NCBI GenBank assembly: GCA_948567375.1
Contig: OX419756.1
Coordinates: 4,531,001-4,595,000 of the forward strand
DNA from: Lunularia cruciata
Taxonomy: Eukaryota; Streptophyta; Marchantiopsida; Lunulariales; Lunulariaceae
Direction of reading: 5' to 3'
DNA length: 64,000 nt
The notes beneath the pieces are model-generated. The model was not told where the DNA came from, searched no databases, and saw nothing but the letters and a program-made list of their open reading frames with translations. Positions 44,505 through 56,540 of this stretch are shown piece after piece (within the stretch, counting starts at the first letter, position 1; each line of letters starts with the position of its first letter). Both the position numbers and the translations under genes were made by a program.

Positions 44505-44830
44505 TTGTAATACAAGTGTTCTTTCAGCCAAAGTGCAAGTTTGTCCATGCACTCTTTTTTGTAAGTCTTTCCCTCCAACTTTTAAGCCTAAAGCTTCAAA
44601 TCATGGATCTTCATCTTTAGAGCCTTCCCTTATGCTTCCTCCTTCAACATGTCCACAATTTGGTCTCACAATTCTTCCAATTGTTGAATTGTCTTTAGCT
44701 TTGATTCCTCTAATTGCTTGTTCTTTGCTCTCAACTCCTCCAACAATCCTTCATGAATTTGGGCTCTCTTTGCTTCCTTCTCCATTTCCTTATGCAATTC
44801 CTTTAATTGCTATTTGAGTTGCATGGCCAC
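44505..44830 (-). pseudogene. Coiled-coil-coding fragment, isolated copy
   Basis: The minus strand reads ELHKEMEKEAKRAQIHEGLL, RAKNKQLEESKLKTIQQLEE and DQIVDMLKEEA with heptad spacing of Leu/Ile. This is the most readable of four copies; here it is not next to the ISCA2 piece. The parent gene is unknown. Confidence 0.55.
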
Positions 44831-45500
44831 CTTGTTGTACCCATATTTTTTGGTGTTGTCAATTTTTTGAGTAGGGAGTGATATTTGGAGTAGAAAAGAA
44901 GGTCAAATGTAGGAAATTGGTGGATTGGATCCAAAGGAGGAAATCCAATCCAAGCCAAGGAAGTTGAATTTGTATCGGAGTGAAAAGGAAATTGGATTAG
45001 ACTTGGAGAGATGGAAGATCCAAAGTGAGGATACTTTGCATTAGGTTGACGACACCTAACTGATGATCTTCAACTACAAAATTGACTTGGGCCACACCAA
45101 CCAAGAAAGGATGCCCGTTGTGAATGGCTACCTCATGCAAGCTTATATTTGAAAGTGATAGGAGTAAACATGCATTAGGTGTGATTTTTGACCAAGTTTT
45201 GACTTAAAAATGAATTGCAACTCGGAGAGTATAAAATCAAGACTTGGCAAAGGGAATTTTGCAATGTTGAAGTAAGCTCATCTTATTAATTCATGTAGTC
45301 CAATAGATTGAGGTAGAGTTGCATGCCAAGTCATTGGGTTGTTGTGTGCAAATCCAAGTGAGGAAGAGTGAGTTAGACTGCTTTGCAAGGGCAATTGCCA
45401 AGTTTTGACCATCTCAATCAAGAGTCTTGTCATTTTTAGGATAGATATGATAATGATATTCAAAGGCTTGAGCTAACTTTGAATTACCTTCTTGGCATGG
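44831..45500. other. Unassigned region
   Basis: No recognised gene, LTR or repeat within the window. Small frames only. Confidence 0.35.
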
Positions 45501-46084
45501 GATTGGAACGAGAGTTTAGGGTTCTTCCCCAAAACAAGCCAAATCTCATCTACTTGTTGCTCAAAAGCATCAAAAACAATACATGGACCAACATCAATAT
45601 GATCTCACCTTTCAAATCGATGATAAGATCATACTTTCTTCTAGTAACCTACCCCTCCCACTTGACACCCAAGTCCATACATTACTATTAGTTGGATAGG
45701 TCCATTTGATGTCACCCAAATCATTTCTCCTATTGCTTATTGACTTGCCTTGCCTTGTCATATGCAAATCCACTCTATCTTTCATATTTCCAAGTTCTCT
45801 TTGTTTCCAACCCATCTTCCTTTTCCTCTTGTGTCCAACCTCCTCCTCTCTATCAAAAATCATGAGGAGTATGAAGTTGATTGTATCCTTTCATGTCACT
45901 ATATTCAACATGGCCACCAACAACATATTGAGTACAAAGTCCTTTGGAAAAAGTATCCTCTTCATGATGCCACTTGAGAATCTCTTTCTCATCTTTAGAA
46001 TACACAAATAGCTATCTAGGAGTTTGAAGCTTCTATGGTGAAAAGGATGTCACCAAGTAGCCGTGAGAGAATATGTAACAATAT
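45501..46084 (+). pseudogene. Family B pol C-terminus fragment (B4)
   Basis: Matches 16,310-16,895 of B1: the segment before the GPF/Y module, then a decayed chromodomain, then GAATATGTAACAATAT, the first bases of a family B LTR. The LTR is cut after about 11 bp, where family A LTR sequence begins. Confidence 0.7.
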
Positions 46085-46359
46085 CAAGTGTATAGATGAG
46101 CTTGAGAAAAACAAAAAACTTCACACTCAATACTTTGATGTCCAAAAATGAGCACCTTATCTTTATTATATAGCAAAGATGATACACTCAAAGGAAACTC
46201 CACCCTTGGATCAAATACATGGATTGGTGACATGTTAGCAAGCTACACCCTTAGATTAGTTGTATGGATGGATGATTGTCTTATTTGTTGGTCAACAAGT
46301 TTGACAAGATAGAATCTTTAGGGAATCTTCTTGTAGAAATCTCAAATTAGCATGAGTGA
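46085..46359. repeat. Family A LTR, left part (split by B5/B6)
   Basis: Matches 10,290-10,555. Its other half is at 50,418-50,686; together they make one LTR. The last five bases (46,355-46,359, AGTGA) are the target duplication. Confidence 0.78.
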
Positions 46360-46917
46360 AGTAAAAGACCAAGACCAAGGAGAGAAATAGGAGAATGGAA
46401 GATCACATTAGGACACTTGAGTGTTGAAAAATCTGAATGCCTACTATGAGCTTTGGCTTTGGTATTTATAGGGAGCATAGCATACAAGGCTCTTGAGAAG
46501 CTTCTCAAGAAGTTTTCTTGAGCCATTTTCTTGGAGTGCAAGCCAAGTTAACTAGAAGGATTCTCAAAGAAGTTTCCTTGAGCCGCTTTCTTGGAGTGCA
46601 AGCCAAATTAATAGGGAAGTTTTTCAAGAAGTTTCTTAATAGAAGTCATCTATTTGGCATGCAAGGTAAGCTAGTTGTAAGCTTTTAGAGGCTACCTACT
46701 TCGGGTGCAAGTTAAGCTAGTTAGGGAAACTTCCCAAGAAACTTTCTCCTATAAGTTACCACTTGGCAACCAAATAGCTCCCATGCCAATACTTGGGAGG
46801 GTACCAAGTAGCTTCTTAGATACTTCTAGAATATTTGAGGCTAATTGGGCCCATTTGCTACTTTCTTAGCCTTGACTAACTTTGTCACTATACTCCATAA
46901 TGTTACATATTCTCCCA
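46360..46917 (-). repeat. 3' LTR of B5/B6
   Basis: 558 bp, longer than other family B LTRs because of an internal duplication near 46,500-46,620 (TTCTTGGAGTGCAAGCCAA occurs twice). The minus-strand polypurine tract AGTGGTGGGAGAATA precedes it. Confidence 0.8.
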
Positions 46918-47330
46918 CCACTAGTTGGTGATATCCTTGTTGCCATTGAAGCTTCAAACTCTTGGATGGCCATTTGTGCATTCTATAGATGAGAAAGAGA
47001 CTCCCAAGTGGTATCATAAAAGGGACATCCTTTCTAGAGGACTTTGTACTCTATATGGTGTCGACGGCCTCATTGAATGTGGCAATGTGTAAGGATACAA
47101 TCAACTTCATACACTTCATGATCACTAATAGGGATAGGAGGAGGAGAAGTTAAACACAAGAGGAAAAAGAAGATAGATTAGGAACAAAGGGTTTCAACTT
47201 GGATATATGAAAGATGAGGTTGATGCATATATGATAGGGCACGACAAGTCTATAAGCAATAGGAGAAATGATTTGGGTGACATTAAACTTTCAATATCCA
47301 ATTAGAAGCAAGTTTATGGACTTGGGATAT
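46918..47330 (-). pseudogene. B5/B6 chromodomain end
   Basis: The minus strand matches 16,480-16,890 of B1, including the region coding the chromodomain and the linker before it. Stops throughout. Confidence 0.7.
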
Positions 47331-47339
47331 GTACTTGAC

Positions 47340-48180
47340 CTATAGCTAGTTCATTCTTTATATTGTATAGATTGCAGACAGGCGACTAATGATGAGGCTC
47401 CATAGCACCCGGCCTTCTGATCTTTGCCCATCATAGGGTATACCATATACTTGAAGTAGATGGCTATTTGGAGTTAGAGGGACCTTACTGCCAGCTAGGG
47501 GGCAATTATGGCACTTTAGAGTCTATGTATGACTTATGTGTGAGTTGTCCTTCTATAGTGTATGATGTTGAAAGCAATGTATGTTGTGTAGCGATGTATA
47601 TACGCATGATAGTTGTCACGCCATTTGTAGTATCGCATCTAGATTGCTCGGACATTGGACTTCTAGTGATAGTAGTTAGAGTTATTTTAGTAATTTCTTA
47701 GAGGCTACTTTTCGACAATCAGATTTTGTGTTCGGGGTACTGACTTCACGGTGGAGCCCATCGTCACTTTGCACCATTTGCACCATCAAGTGTACCATCA
47801 ACGAGATTGTTAGAGTTTCAGACCTAGCTCGAGTCCAAGGGGTATACTTTTGAAGTGAGCTCCAGAGAGCTCACTTCTCTGATGTTGAGCCTTTGAGTTC
47901 CTGACTATGGTGGATAGAGGCTGGTAAGCATCACCTAGATTTTCTAAGCTAGAGTGGGTGTGGCTTGACTATAATCAGTGCCCAATTGTTGGCAATTTAT
48001 AGAGTGATAGATCAAGTATTGATCTGAGTTGAGTTGAGTTGAGTCGAGAGTGGTAAACAATCTGATTATTATGGCACTTTAGAGTCTATGTATGACTTAT
48101 GTGTGAGTTGTGCTTCTATAGTGTATGATGTTGATAGTGATGTATGTTGTGTAGCAATGTATATACATACAACATTGCTC
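47340..48180. other. Foreign segment inside B5/B6 with a 98-bp direct repeat
   Basis: Two copies of a 98-bp sequence (47,506-47,603 and 48,069-48,166; TTATGGCACTTTAGAGTC...) lie 563 bp apart with about 6 differences. The block is less AT-rich than its surroundings and matches nothing else in the window. It might be a degraded insertion or filler DNA. Confidence 0.6.
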
Positions 48181-48189
48181 TATGACTAT

Positions 48190-49930
48190 TTTCTTGACAA
48201 ATTTCTCATCTTGGGACTTATCTTCCTTCAAAGCTTGCTTTATGGTTGCTTTCTTGACAAACTTCCCTCTTGGGATTGACTCTTAGATCTCTTACTCAAA
48301 GGTGCAAGATAACCTAATCGGAAATTCCTACCTTGGTATTGTACTTTGAAGTTGTTGTCGGGTCAAATCAAATTGAACCTTATAACATTGGCTTGGAAAA
48401 TTGCCTTGGCTTGACATTCAAGCCAAGGCAAACCCATATTGACATCATAGTGGAGAGGTGCCACTACAAATCTCATACATTCCAAATATTCCTTCCCAAT
48501 CTTGAATGTAATAGGATGTGAGGTACAGAATGCAAAACTCTTTCTACCATCCATTATCATCAATTTGCTTCCAATTATTGGTTTGATAGGAATATGTAAT
48601 TTCTTTGTTAATTACATGGACATGCAATTCTTTTAACTTCCAAAATCAACCAAAATCATATATCATACCTTGCAAGTGAAGCAAACTTGCATAGGTAGAG
48701 CCTTTGATCCCAATAGAACAAATCAAATTCCCAATAGATGGCTCAAAATCTTCTATTGGGATTCTTTGTTTCCTTGATCATTTTGCTCCACAAACTCCAT
48801 CTAGGTGACTTGTCAAGGTTGCCCATTCTTGAGTGGACATTCAGCAATATGATGTTCAATTTGGTGATAATTAAAGCAACCACCATTTTGTCATAATTTT
48901 TCTCCATCTGTAATGCCAAGTGGTCTCTGTTGAATGGCATCAATCTCCATTGGTGTTGACTCCTTCACCCGTGTATGATGTATTGGTAGGTTTTATGGAG
49001 GTCGAGGTTGAGACCAAGTTGTTGCAACCAAGGAATCAAAACATTTGGCCAACCACATGGCTTCCTCCAAATGTTGTGGCTCTTGCATAATTACCTCTAA
49101 TTTGGTTTGTGACTTCAAGCGCCCCACAAGTCAATCCAGAGCTTTGCCTTCTAGTTTATCTCAAATTTGCGTGATGGTGTTTTGGAACTACGTGATGTAA
49201 TTTCTTACAAAGCCAATTTGTTTCAACTCTATCAACCTACCTCATGCAATTTATGTGGCATTTATAGCTTGGAATCCAGCAATTATTGCACTATTGAATT
49301 TTGCCCAAGTCAAGATTGGTGCAACAAATTTCTGTTTGGCTAGCTCCACTTAGAATTGCCACCATAGCTTTGTTACTCCATCCAATTGGCTAGAGCTAAG
49401 AGAATCTATTTTTGTTCATCTTGAAGATTGGTAGCTTCAAAATAACATTCATAGTCAAATACAAAATTAAACACTACACCCAAGAGACTCTTGCCTTCAA
49501 ATACCTTAGGTTTTGGAATCAGATTTGGTCTTCTCCTTCTCAAACTAATGCTCTTTCTACATGCTCTTGTCACTGAAGGTCTTGTTCATCCAAAAATTGA
49601 GGAAGGTGCTATATTTGTTGTTGCATAGCAATGATAACCTTGGGCATTGCCACCATTGACTAATACTCTATCACACTACTCCCTACTTTTATCTAATTTA
49701 TTAACACATAGATGCAACACATACACCATTCTCCATAAGTTACAACCAGAAGTACAAAGGGTTTCTCGGACAAGGTGATTGGATTTAGAAAATTTTACCC
49801 AAAGCGTGAGGTGATGAAGTGTGTGATGTGATGCTTGGGCAACACCTAGACAAAAAAATCCCAATAGTTTGGTGGAAATGGATTAGGTGGTCCATAAATT
49901 CCATCCATCCCATTCCTGCTTTGATACCAA
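48190..49930 (-). pseudogene. B5/B6 gag, protease and linker
   Basis: Minus-strand order: leader frame 49,676-49,864, gag 49,600-48,900 (decayed knuckle near 48,850), protease about 48,700-48,363, and the Lys/Glu linker repeat about 48,290-48,190. The frame 48,363-48,563 covers the protease C-terminus (SFAFCTSHPITFKIGKEYLE). Broken by stops. Confidence 0.78.
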
Positions 49931-50417
49931 TGTAAAAGATCTAGACCAAAGAGAGAATAGGAGAATGGAATATCACATTGGGAAACTTGAGTGTGGAAAC
50001 TCCAAATGTCTACCATGAGCTTTGGCTTTGGTATTTATAAGGAGCATACAAGGTTCTTGAGAAGCTTCTCAAGAAGCTTCCTTGAGCCACTTTCTAGGAG
50101 TGCAAGCCAAGTTAACCAGGAAACTTCTCAATAAGCTTCATTCTAGAAGCTGCCTACTTGGCATGCAAACTAAACTAGTAAGAAATTTCTAGAAGCTTTC
50201 TTATAGAAGTTACCTACTTGGGGTGCAAGCTAAGCTAGCCGAGAAGCTTCACAAGAAGCTTCCTCTTAGAAGTTGCCACTTGGCATACACATTATTTAAT
50301 ACTTGGGAGGGTACCAAGTAGCTTCCTAGATACATCTAGAATATTTTAGGCTAATTTGGCCCATTTGCTACTTTGTTAGTTTGAAGTAACTTTGTTGCTA
50401 AACTCCATATTGTTACA
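49931..50417 (-). repeat. 5' LTR of B5/B6
   Basis: 487 bp. The primer site TTGGTATCAAAGCAGG (minus strand, about 49,915-49,930) is well preserved. Confidence 0.85.
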
Positions 50418-50686
50418 AGTGAGGTACCCTTGGAAAGCTTGTGATGAGACAAACAATATAGAGGGAGGTGGGGAATTTTTCTATTCTCAAAGTCTAATTC
50501 ATCCATTTAGACCTCAAAAATTTGCTCTAAAGTTTTCAAGGTGTTTTCTACTCCTCCCTTATTGATGGAAGTTCTCTTCAGGTGAAACCTCTATTTGATC
50601 TATTTAGTCCATCATATGTAATATCTTTCCATATGTTACCAAGCCAATTTTCACCGCTAGATAATATGTATAGCTACTAGTATTCC
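50418..50686. repeat. Family A LTR, right part (split by B5/B6)
   Basis: Continues the LTR interrupted at 46,359: AGTGA then GGTACC. It ends about 50,686. The following 200 bp are the spacer also found in both IR2 arms. Confidence 0.78.
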
Positions 50687-50910
50687 ACACATGAGCCATA
50701 GTGGTCCTTGGTTTAGTGGATAGGTTCTTAAATGAAGGACACCTTTCTTTTATTGGGACCTATCATGATAGTGGACTTAGGTACTTATGCCTTTCAGTCA
50801 TATCTTTGCTTCACTCGTGACTTATGCTAGGCCTTGCATGCACATTACTCCCAAGTTTATTGACTTGTGATATGAAGCCATGAAAGATTGTGTCATCAAT
50901 TGCTTACTTT

Positions 50911-51116
50911 ATGGAGGCAATGTGGAGGAAAGCAATGCTACAAAAGCTTGCCCAAAATTCACATCAACTCATAGAAGCGGGGTTAAAGCAGAGTAGTGCT
51001 TCGGAACTTATGGGAATTAGGGAGGGGACTAGTAATGGGATTGCTGTAGCAGGATCAACCCTGCAAATAAGCAAGGCAAACTTTGTAGATGTAAGATGGG
51101 AGTTTCAAGATAAATG
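50911..51116 (+). pseudogene. ISCA2-like exon 1 fragment (terpene synthase unit 2)
   Basis: About 68 codons (MEAMWRKAMLQKLAQNSHQL to VDVRWEFQ) before an internal deletion joins it at 51,117 to the coiled-coil fragment. Relative to the left arm, the equivalent of about 21,325-22,115 is lost. Confidence 0.78.
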
Positions 51117-52440
51117 AAAGACTCAAAGCTGAAGACCATTGACAATTGGAAGAAGTGTGAGACCAATTGTTGACATGCTGAAGGAGGAAGCATAAGGAAA
51201 AGCTCTAAAGATGAAGATCCATAATTTGAAGCTTTTGGCTTAGAAGTTGGAGGAAAAGACTAGCAAAGAATAACAAAGAAGAGTGCATTGGACAAACTTG
51301 CACTTTGGCTGACAGAACACTTTATTACAAGTTCACAAGCAAAGAGAACATCCTTATGTACACTGAATCTGGTTGTTTATTAGACAAACCATATTTGTCA
51401 TATTTGAGCCAATAATTTCTATTCTCTTTTCCACTAAGGATATTTGGTATGATTTATTACCTTCTTCAATTTTAATTTGGTTTGTTAATTTTTGTGGTAA
51501 TATAGATAGTTATAAGCAACAATTTTGATTTTGTAGCATACTATTCTTATGCAATGCTACCTCTAAACTCATTATTTCTTAAAATTTTGGTGATACTTAA
51601 TTTATTAGTATTATTATTATTATTATTACTTTATTAATTAATTAATTAATTTTATTTATGAAAAATACATCTATGTATGAACTTTGGTTAATAGAAACAA
51701 AATTGGAAAAAAATTCATTCAGAAAAATGATCAATAGGATGCAAAGAAAAAGAAATAAAACCACACCTCAAATTTAAATTATTAGATATAACAACATTAT
51801 CTATATAACTTAAGAAATTGCTCCTCACAAATGAATAATAACGAATTTAGAAATGCAATAATATAAAATTGTGTTTATACACGGTGTCAAATCCTCTGAG
51901 AGCTTTCACTTTCAATTATAGATGTTCCAAGTAAGTATAGTTTGTGAAAAAAAATTTCATAAAAAGAAAACTATTCATAAATACTAACTTTTAATATTTA
52001 TTTGTCATGATACTTGTATCCGTCCCTTTCAAATCCGTTAGCTTTTTTCAAGATTGGACACCTATTGATCATTGGTTAGTTTCTTTTTCTGCTTTTCGTA
52101 AACTGTCATCTTTTCATTTTGTTGCAAAATAAATATTATAAATCATTGTGTGATTCAAAATTTATACCATTCTCTATAATTTTCTTTCTAATATTTAAAC
52201 ACAAAATTTTAGTTTTACAGTTATTATAAAATATATTAAATACAGTTAGTAAATCTTTGTACTATATTCACTTGGTTACACCAACTCGAGCTGCCTCTTA
52301 ATTAAATAATTTTTAGTAAAATAAAAATATGTATCTTGAAATTAATTATCTAGAAATATCAATTACATCAAATTATCCAAATACATGCGATCTTTCTAAA
52401 CTATAAATGAATTTAAAACATGCAAACTTCTTTTTTCACA
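51117..52440. other. Coiled-coil remnant and AT-rich block of unit 2
   Basis: 51,117-51,340 matches 22,115-22,300. From 51,340 the AT-rich block follows, with microsatellites (ATT)n at about 51,609-51,627 and (TTAA)n at about 51,633-51,650. It aligns with 27,560-28,735 but is much more diverged than the two palindrome arms are from each other. Confidence 0.6.
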
Positions 52441-53243
52441 TGCGAAGTCATTCATTCTGTTGGCTCTGTAGAACATTCTTCTCAATAGTTTGACGCTTAA
52501 CGGAAACTTATGGATTCTTTAATAAAAGTTTTTGAATCTTGCTTGGAAGATTAAAATGTTACTCAACGGTGTATGAGAAGCTTTTTCAAATCCTGGACTC
52601 CAGCCACTAGTTTGTTGCTTCGTGCGCAGATCCCAGATATTGCGCTTCAGATTATATGTAGACATGGATTTGTCAAAAATTTCAAGAGTGACACCAGCCG
52701 CGCATGTGGAAACAAGTCACGCTCTGACAGTCCAGAAGACTTGGTTTTACTGCGTAGCAAATTCGCACATAATTACGCTGATCTTGTTATCTGATTTAAT
52801 TGGAATCAAACAAGCCACTGTACCTTGGCCGACAAAATCAGATGCAGATGATATGCACATTCGAAACGCGCTCTATACTTCGGATAATTATCACGCTCCT
52901 TATATGGAAGCTCGGATAGAGTGCAGATAATTTACCGGGATTCTTTATTCGACATATATTCTATAGAATGTATGGAGGAATAAATGATAGCCAAAGTGTT
53001 GGGAGTTTTCTAACCCCGGACTTGATTCTAGTAGCATACTCGACGTCTTCCCGAGCAGACTGGAACCTTCATCTGAACAGCTTTTACCTGTTTTACCTGT
53101 TCGACCGCCACGCGGAGAATCCACCACAAAGAATTTTATTTCTATATCTTAAGGGCAATGGTTGGCCGCGTGGTGACATTGAAGAGTCAGTCGTAGGCAG
53201 TGGACCTCGGTTTCAAGTGTGTTAATTTTCCGAATTTGCAAAT
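52441..53243. other. 3' flank of terpene synthase copy 2
   Basis: Homologous to 26,759-27,540. The frames 52,573-52,794 and 52,968-53,225 resemble frames in copy 1's flank but not in a clearly selected way. No assigned gene. Confidence 0.45.
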
Positions 53244-55352
53244 CTAATCTGATATTTGCTTGTACCGAGCGGATTCATTGTGCCACTTGACCGTTCCAGA
53301 GATCCAACCCCTACATGCTCGGGCGTACTCGTCCACTGCAGGATGGAACTTGGAAGAAGCAAGGGACTTCAAGTCTGATACTGCTCTCTCAACATCCTTG
53401 ATCGCATCGTCAAGCATTCTGAGAGCATGCCCAATGGCTTCCGTGTAGGAGCACTTCCGATGGTGCATGATCAAGTATACCACGTTCAGAGGACTTTTGT
53501 TTTTAATACATTCCTGTGAGCGCAGATTCAATTTCCAGGGAAGCTCAAGGGTTAATTGATGTTTCTGAATCAAGGATCCAGATTTAATCATGATCAGCGG
53601 AAGCATAGGAAAAGCAGACAAAGCTCGACGTGATCAAATTAGAAGGCGCGGATCTATTACCTTGTAAAAGGATGACGCGTCGTTATGCCAGGCCACGGCA
53701 TCACTTGTGGCATCAAAAAGGGCATCCATCTGGGGGCTGAATAACAAACTGTAAGGTAAAGCTGGTAATCCGAGATAGCAGATTCTCCTCTCTGCGTAGA
53801 CCTTCAGGAAGTATACGAACATAGTCACTATTCAAGGAAAGTAATTGATACTTGTGTGCGCTTGGCCCACTAAACGGTAATAACAGACTTTTATTCACAG
53901 ATGTTTCGTGAAATTCCACAATATTTCCATATTCTTTCCTGTCTTTTTATATTTATAGTTCGTTTAGGAGGTCTTAAAGTTATCATGAAATACAAATGTT
54001 CGTTGCAGTGAGTTAGGAAATCTGATAGTTCGCTCTTCATTCTACAGCTACCAGCAGGAGTAGCATCACGACATGACACCTCGGAGTTATCTACATATCT
54101 ATTTGACTATAAAAAGAATTTATAGTTTGAATAAACGAGGAGAACAAAAGGCCTTACCAGAAACGGTTCGACCCCGACAGTCATACGACGGAGACGAGTG
54201 TACTCTTCTATACCTAAGATTTCATCTCCTCTCGTGGTTTTTATTCTCATTTCAATATAGTATGACAGGATGTGTCGGAGGTTACTGTTGGCCATTTTGG
54301 CCTTTCCGTCGTGTGATACTGGAGATTGAAGAGTGTCGTTCCACAAATCGCGCAGGGCTCTTCCAAGAGGTGTGAGCTGCAGATCCTCGACTGCAACAAA
54401 TGCGAGTACGCGGTTATGAAAATGGCATAGCTATAGGTACTTTATCAGCTGATATCTGATCCACCACCACCACATCAACGATGGAAAACATCTTCTTGAA
54501 CTTCTCACACACTGTAGACTACAGCAATGCTCAGCCGCATGTCTGTTCTCACACAAACACTGTATACCATTAGCTATGGCAGCTGCGCTGATGTTGTAAG
54601 AAATTCCAGATGGCATACCATGCCAGATATAGGTCTTGAAGACATCAATCTCTGTATGCCTTCCTCAAAGTTTGGATTTACGTACACGAATGGCGTCTGG
54701 CTTCAGCCAGCTTTTCGTCAAATGTTTGAACGTCAGCAAGATCTCGTTCATTGGAAGCATGGTCGAACAGTAGCTCTTGCAAAGATGCACGCAAGACCGG
54801 ATACTTAGGAAAGTGAAATAAGAGTATCTTGGCGAAATCTAGCAGCAATGCCCATGCCGCATCCGGGTCACCGTAGATCGATGACCTTCTGTCTTCCAGT
54901 GCATCGTCGAAACAAAAAGCTGCAAATATCTGTCTGTTTGCTGAACGGAACGACATTTCTTCTTCAAAGTACCCCATTGAGAACGCAATGACATCGGTCG
55001 TTCTACCCTCGACCACCTCGTTAAACAACACATCACCGATTTGATTTTTTATTCCATGACTTTCCGCCCACTTGACAGTTTCTTCTCGAATCTTCTGCGT
55101 AAGTGGATGTGGGAGTTCATCCGCATACGGGATGGTAAACTCCGGAGGTGGATACTGCTCTGGTGAGACTGCAGCGTGGGAACGCGCTGACTGTGGATCC
55201 TGGCTAACTTTTTCAATCGGATGTTGAGAGTGTCCACCATTAACGCTAGCACGGAAATGTGGATCACTAGAAATCCCATCGTGATCAGTTGAATTACCCG
55301 CTCCCTTTTCGGTCTCTCTCCTTCCGGTAAAGGTCATCGTTCTTCCCTGCAT
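53244..55352 (-). CDS. Terpene synthase, microbial-like (MTPSL), copy 2
   Basis: The only plausible host gene here. Exon 1 runs from the ATG at 55,352 (MQGRTMTFTGRR; a 20-codon longer start at 55,412 is possible) to about 54,680, open for over 220 codons. It has a Ser/Pro-rich N-terminal extension of about 80 residues, then HPLTQKIREETVKWAESHG and the metal motif FCFDDALED (D149, D150 from the chosen start). Exon 2 is 54,158-54,390 (GRALRDLWND, EEYTRLRRMTVGVEPFL), exon 3 53,661-53,801 (AVAWHNDASSFYK), exon 4 53,244-53,564 (GWISGTVKWHNESARY). Introns are GT..AG. In NSE (NDxxSxxxE) the final acidic ligand would be Lys by this splicing. The exon 1-2 phase does not match, so an exon is missing or exon 1 is frameshifted. 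Product likely cytosolic sesqui- or monoterpene synthase, if active. Confidence 0.85.
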
Positions 55353-56540
55353 TTCTGTGAGGGAACTGGGATTCTGCTCTGGATTGGATGTCCGAGTATG
55401 ACAGGTTTGCAAGTCCGCAAAACAAGAGTGGCTGCCTCGATGTATCGAGATTGAGATAATATAAGACGTGCGCTGGGATGGCCTCTTATAAGTTTTTGTA
55501 ATGCACCGGCTACCGAAGTTGCTTGGATATCTTTGTTGCTTGTTAGCAATATCTTATTGCTTGGATATCTTATTGTATTTTAAGAGAAAGACCGAACCGA
55601 CCGCGTAGAAAACACGAAGGAGGGGAAGACCCCATCAAGCGGAGAGAGTCTTCTCATCAAGCCGTACAAGGGAGAGAAAAAAGAGAAGGAAGAATGGAGG
55701 GAATTCATACTTTTACACTCCTTTATTACATTTCCATTCTAGGGTGGTCGTCGGATCCGAAGCCACCCATCTTCGTTGGTGAAGTCTAGTGTCACCGCCC
55801 GGAAACAACCGTAAACAACATTTTGGTGGGGGTGCGAAAATAAAAAGCTTGTCCACAGAATATTTCTCTAATGATCTTGATGGTAGGCGCGGTAGAGTCA
55901 GGTAGAGTCGGAGTTGAATTAAAAGCGTGCCATTAGAACGTTCCAATATAGTACCCTAAAACTCTCCCCACGCAATTCGAGGGAATGGAATCAATATTTC
56001 GCTGTATATATTGGGAGTGGAAATTCGACAAGAGAGTGTGGAATATTAATTCCCTACAAATAAAATATTTCTATTTCTTTATATGTCAATAATCAGGAGT
56101 AGACTTGGAAATCACTTTTATAGTACAGATTGCGAACGTGACTATATTTTAATTTACCACCCTGCATGTTACCTGCCAATCAACTCAGTAAACAATTGTT
56201 ACTAGAAGAATAGCTAAAGAAGTGCATGCAGGTTATCTTATTGCTCGACCTATTCTAGCTTTTGAAGAACCCTTGGACCGCGGGTGAAATAATGCAAATA
56301 CAATTATATATTATGACCATTTGAAGAGTCTCCTGTCTAGGGAACTGAGCAATCGGCACAGCCATAGATTTTCAATTATAAAGACTGAGAGCAAGAATGA
56401 GAGAACACTCTTTCATCTTCAAAAATTACTTAAGACTCAAGCTAATTGAGTTAAATTTTATATTGCATAACATACGAGCTAAGAAACATGAAATACCCAA
56501 TTGAGCTGCTGAGGCCCGCGGCTCTATGTCTATTGGCGCT
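55353..56540 (-). promoter_or_regulatory. Upstream region of terpene synthase copy 2
   Basis: TATAAG lies near 55,486-55,491 (minus strand), about 135 bp before the ATG. A repeat D fragment (55,590-55,690) interrupts homology to copy 1. Homology resumes at 55,720-56,160. At 56,275-56,520 is the unpaired relative of the 221-bp hairpin arm plus its spacer (TGAGGCCCGCGGCTCTATG). Homology ends about 56,535. Confidence 0.55.

Larger units (their letters stand above)
46360..50417 (-). mobile_element. Family B element B5/B6, internally rearranged
   Basis: LTRs 49,931-50,417 (5') and 46,360-46,917 (3') on the minus strand are flanked by AGTGA at 46,355-46,359 and 50,418-50,422, so they belong to one 4.06-kb element. 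Inside are gag and protease (48,190-49,930) and the chromodomain end (46,918-47,330). RT, RNase H and most of the integrase are missing and replaced by about 0.85 kb of unrelated DNA (47,340-48,180). Confidence 0.85.

Noticed and set aside
51609..51650. ATT and TTAA microsatellites as a CRISPR or satellite array
   Set aside because: Short simple repeats without spacers; ordinary microsatellites.
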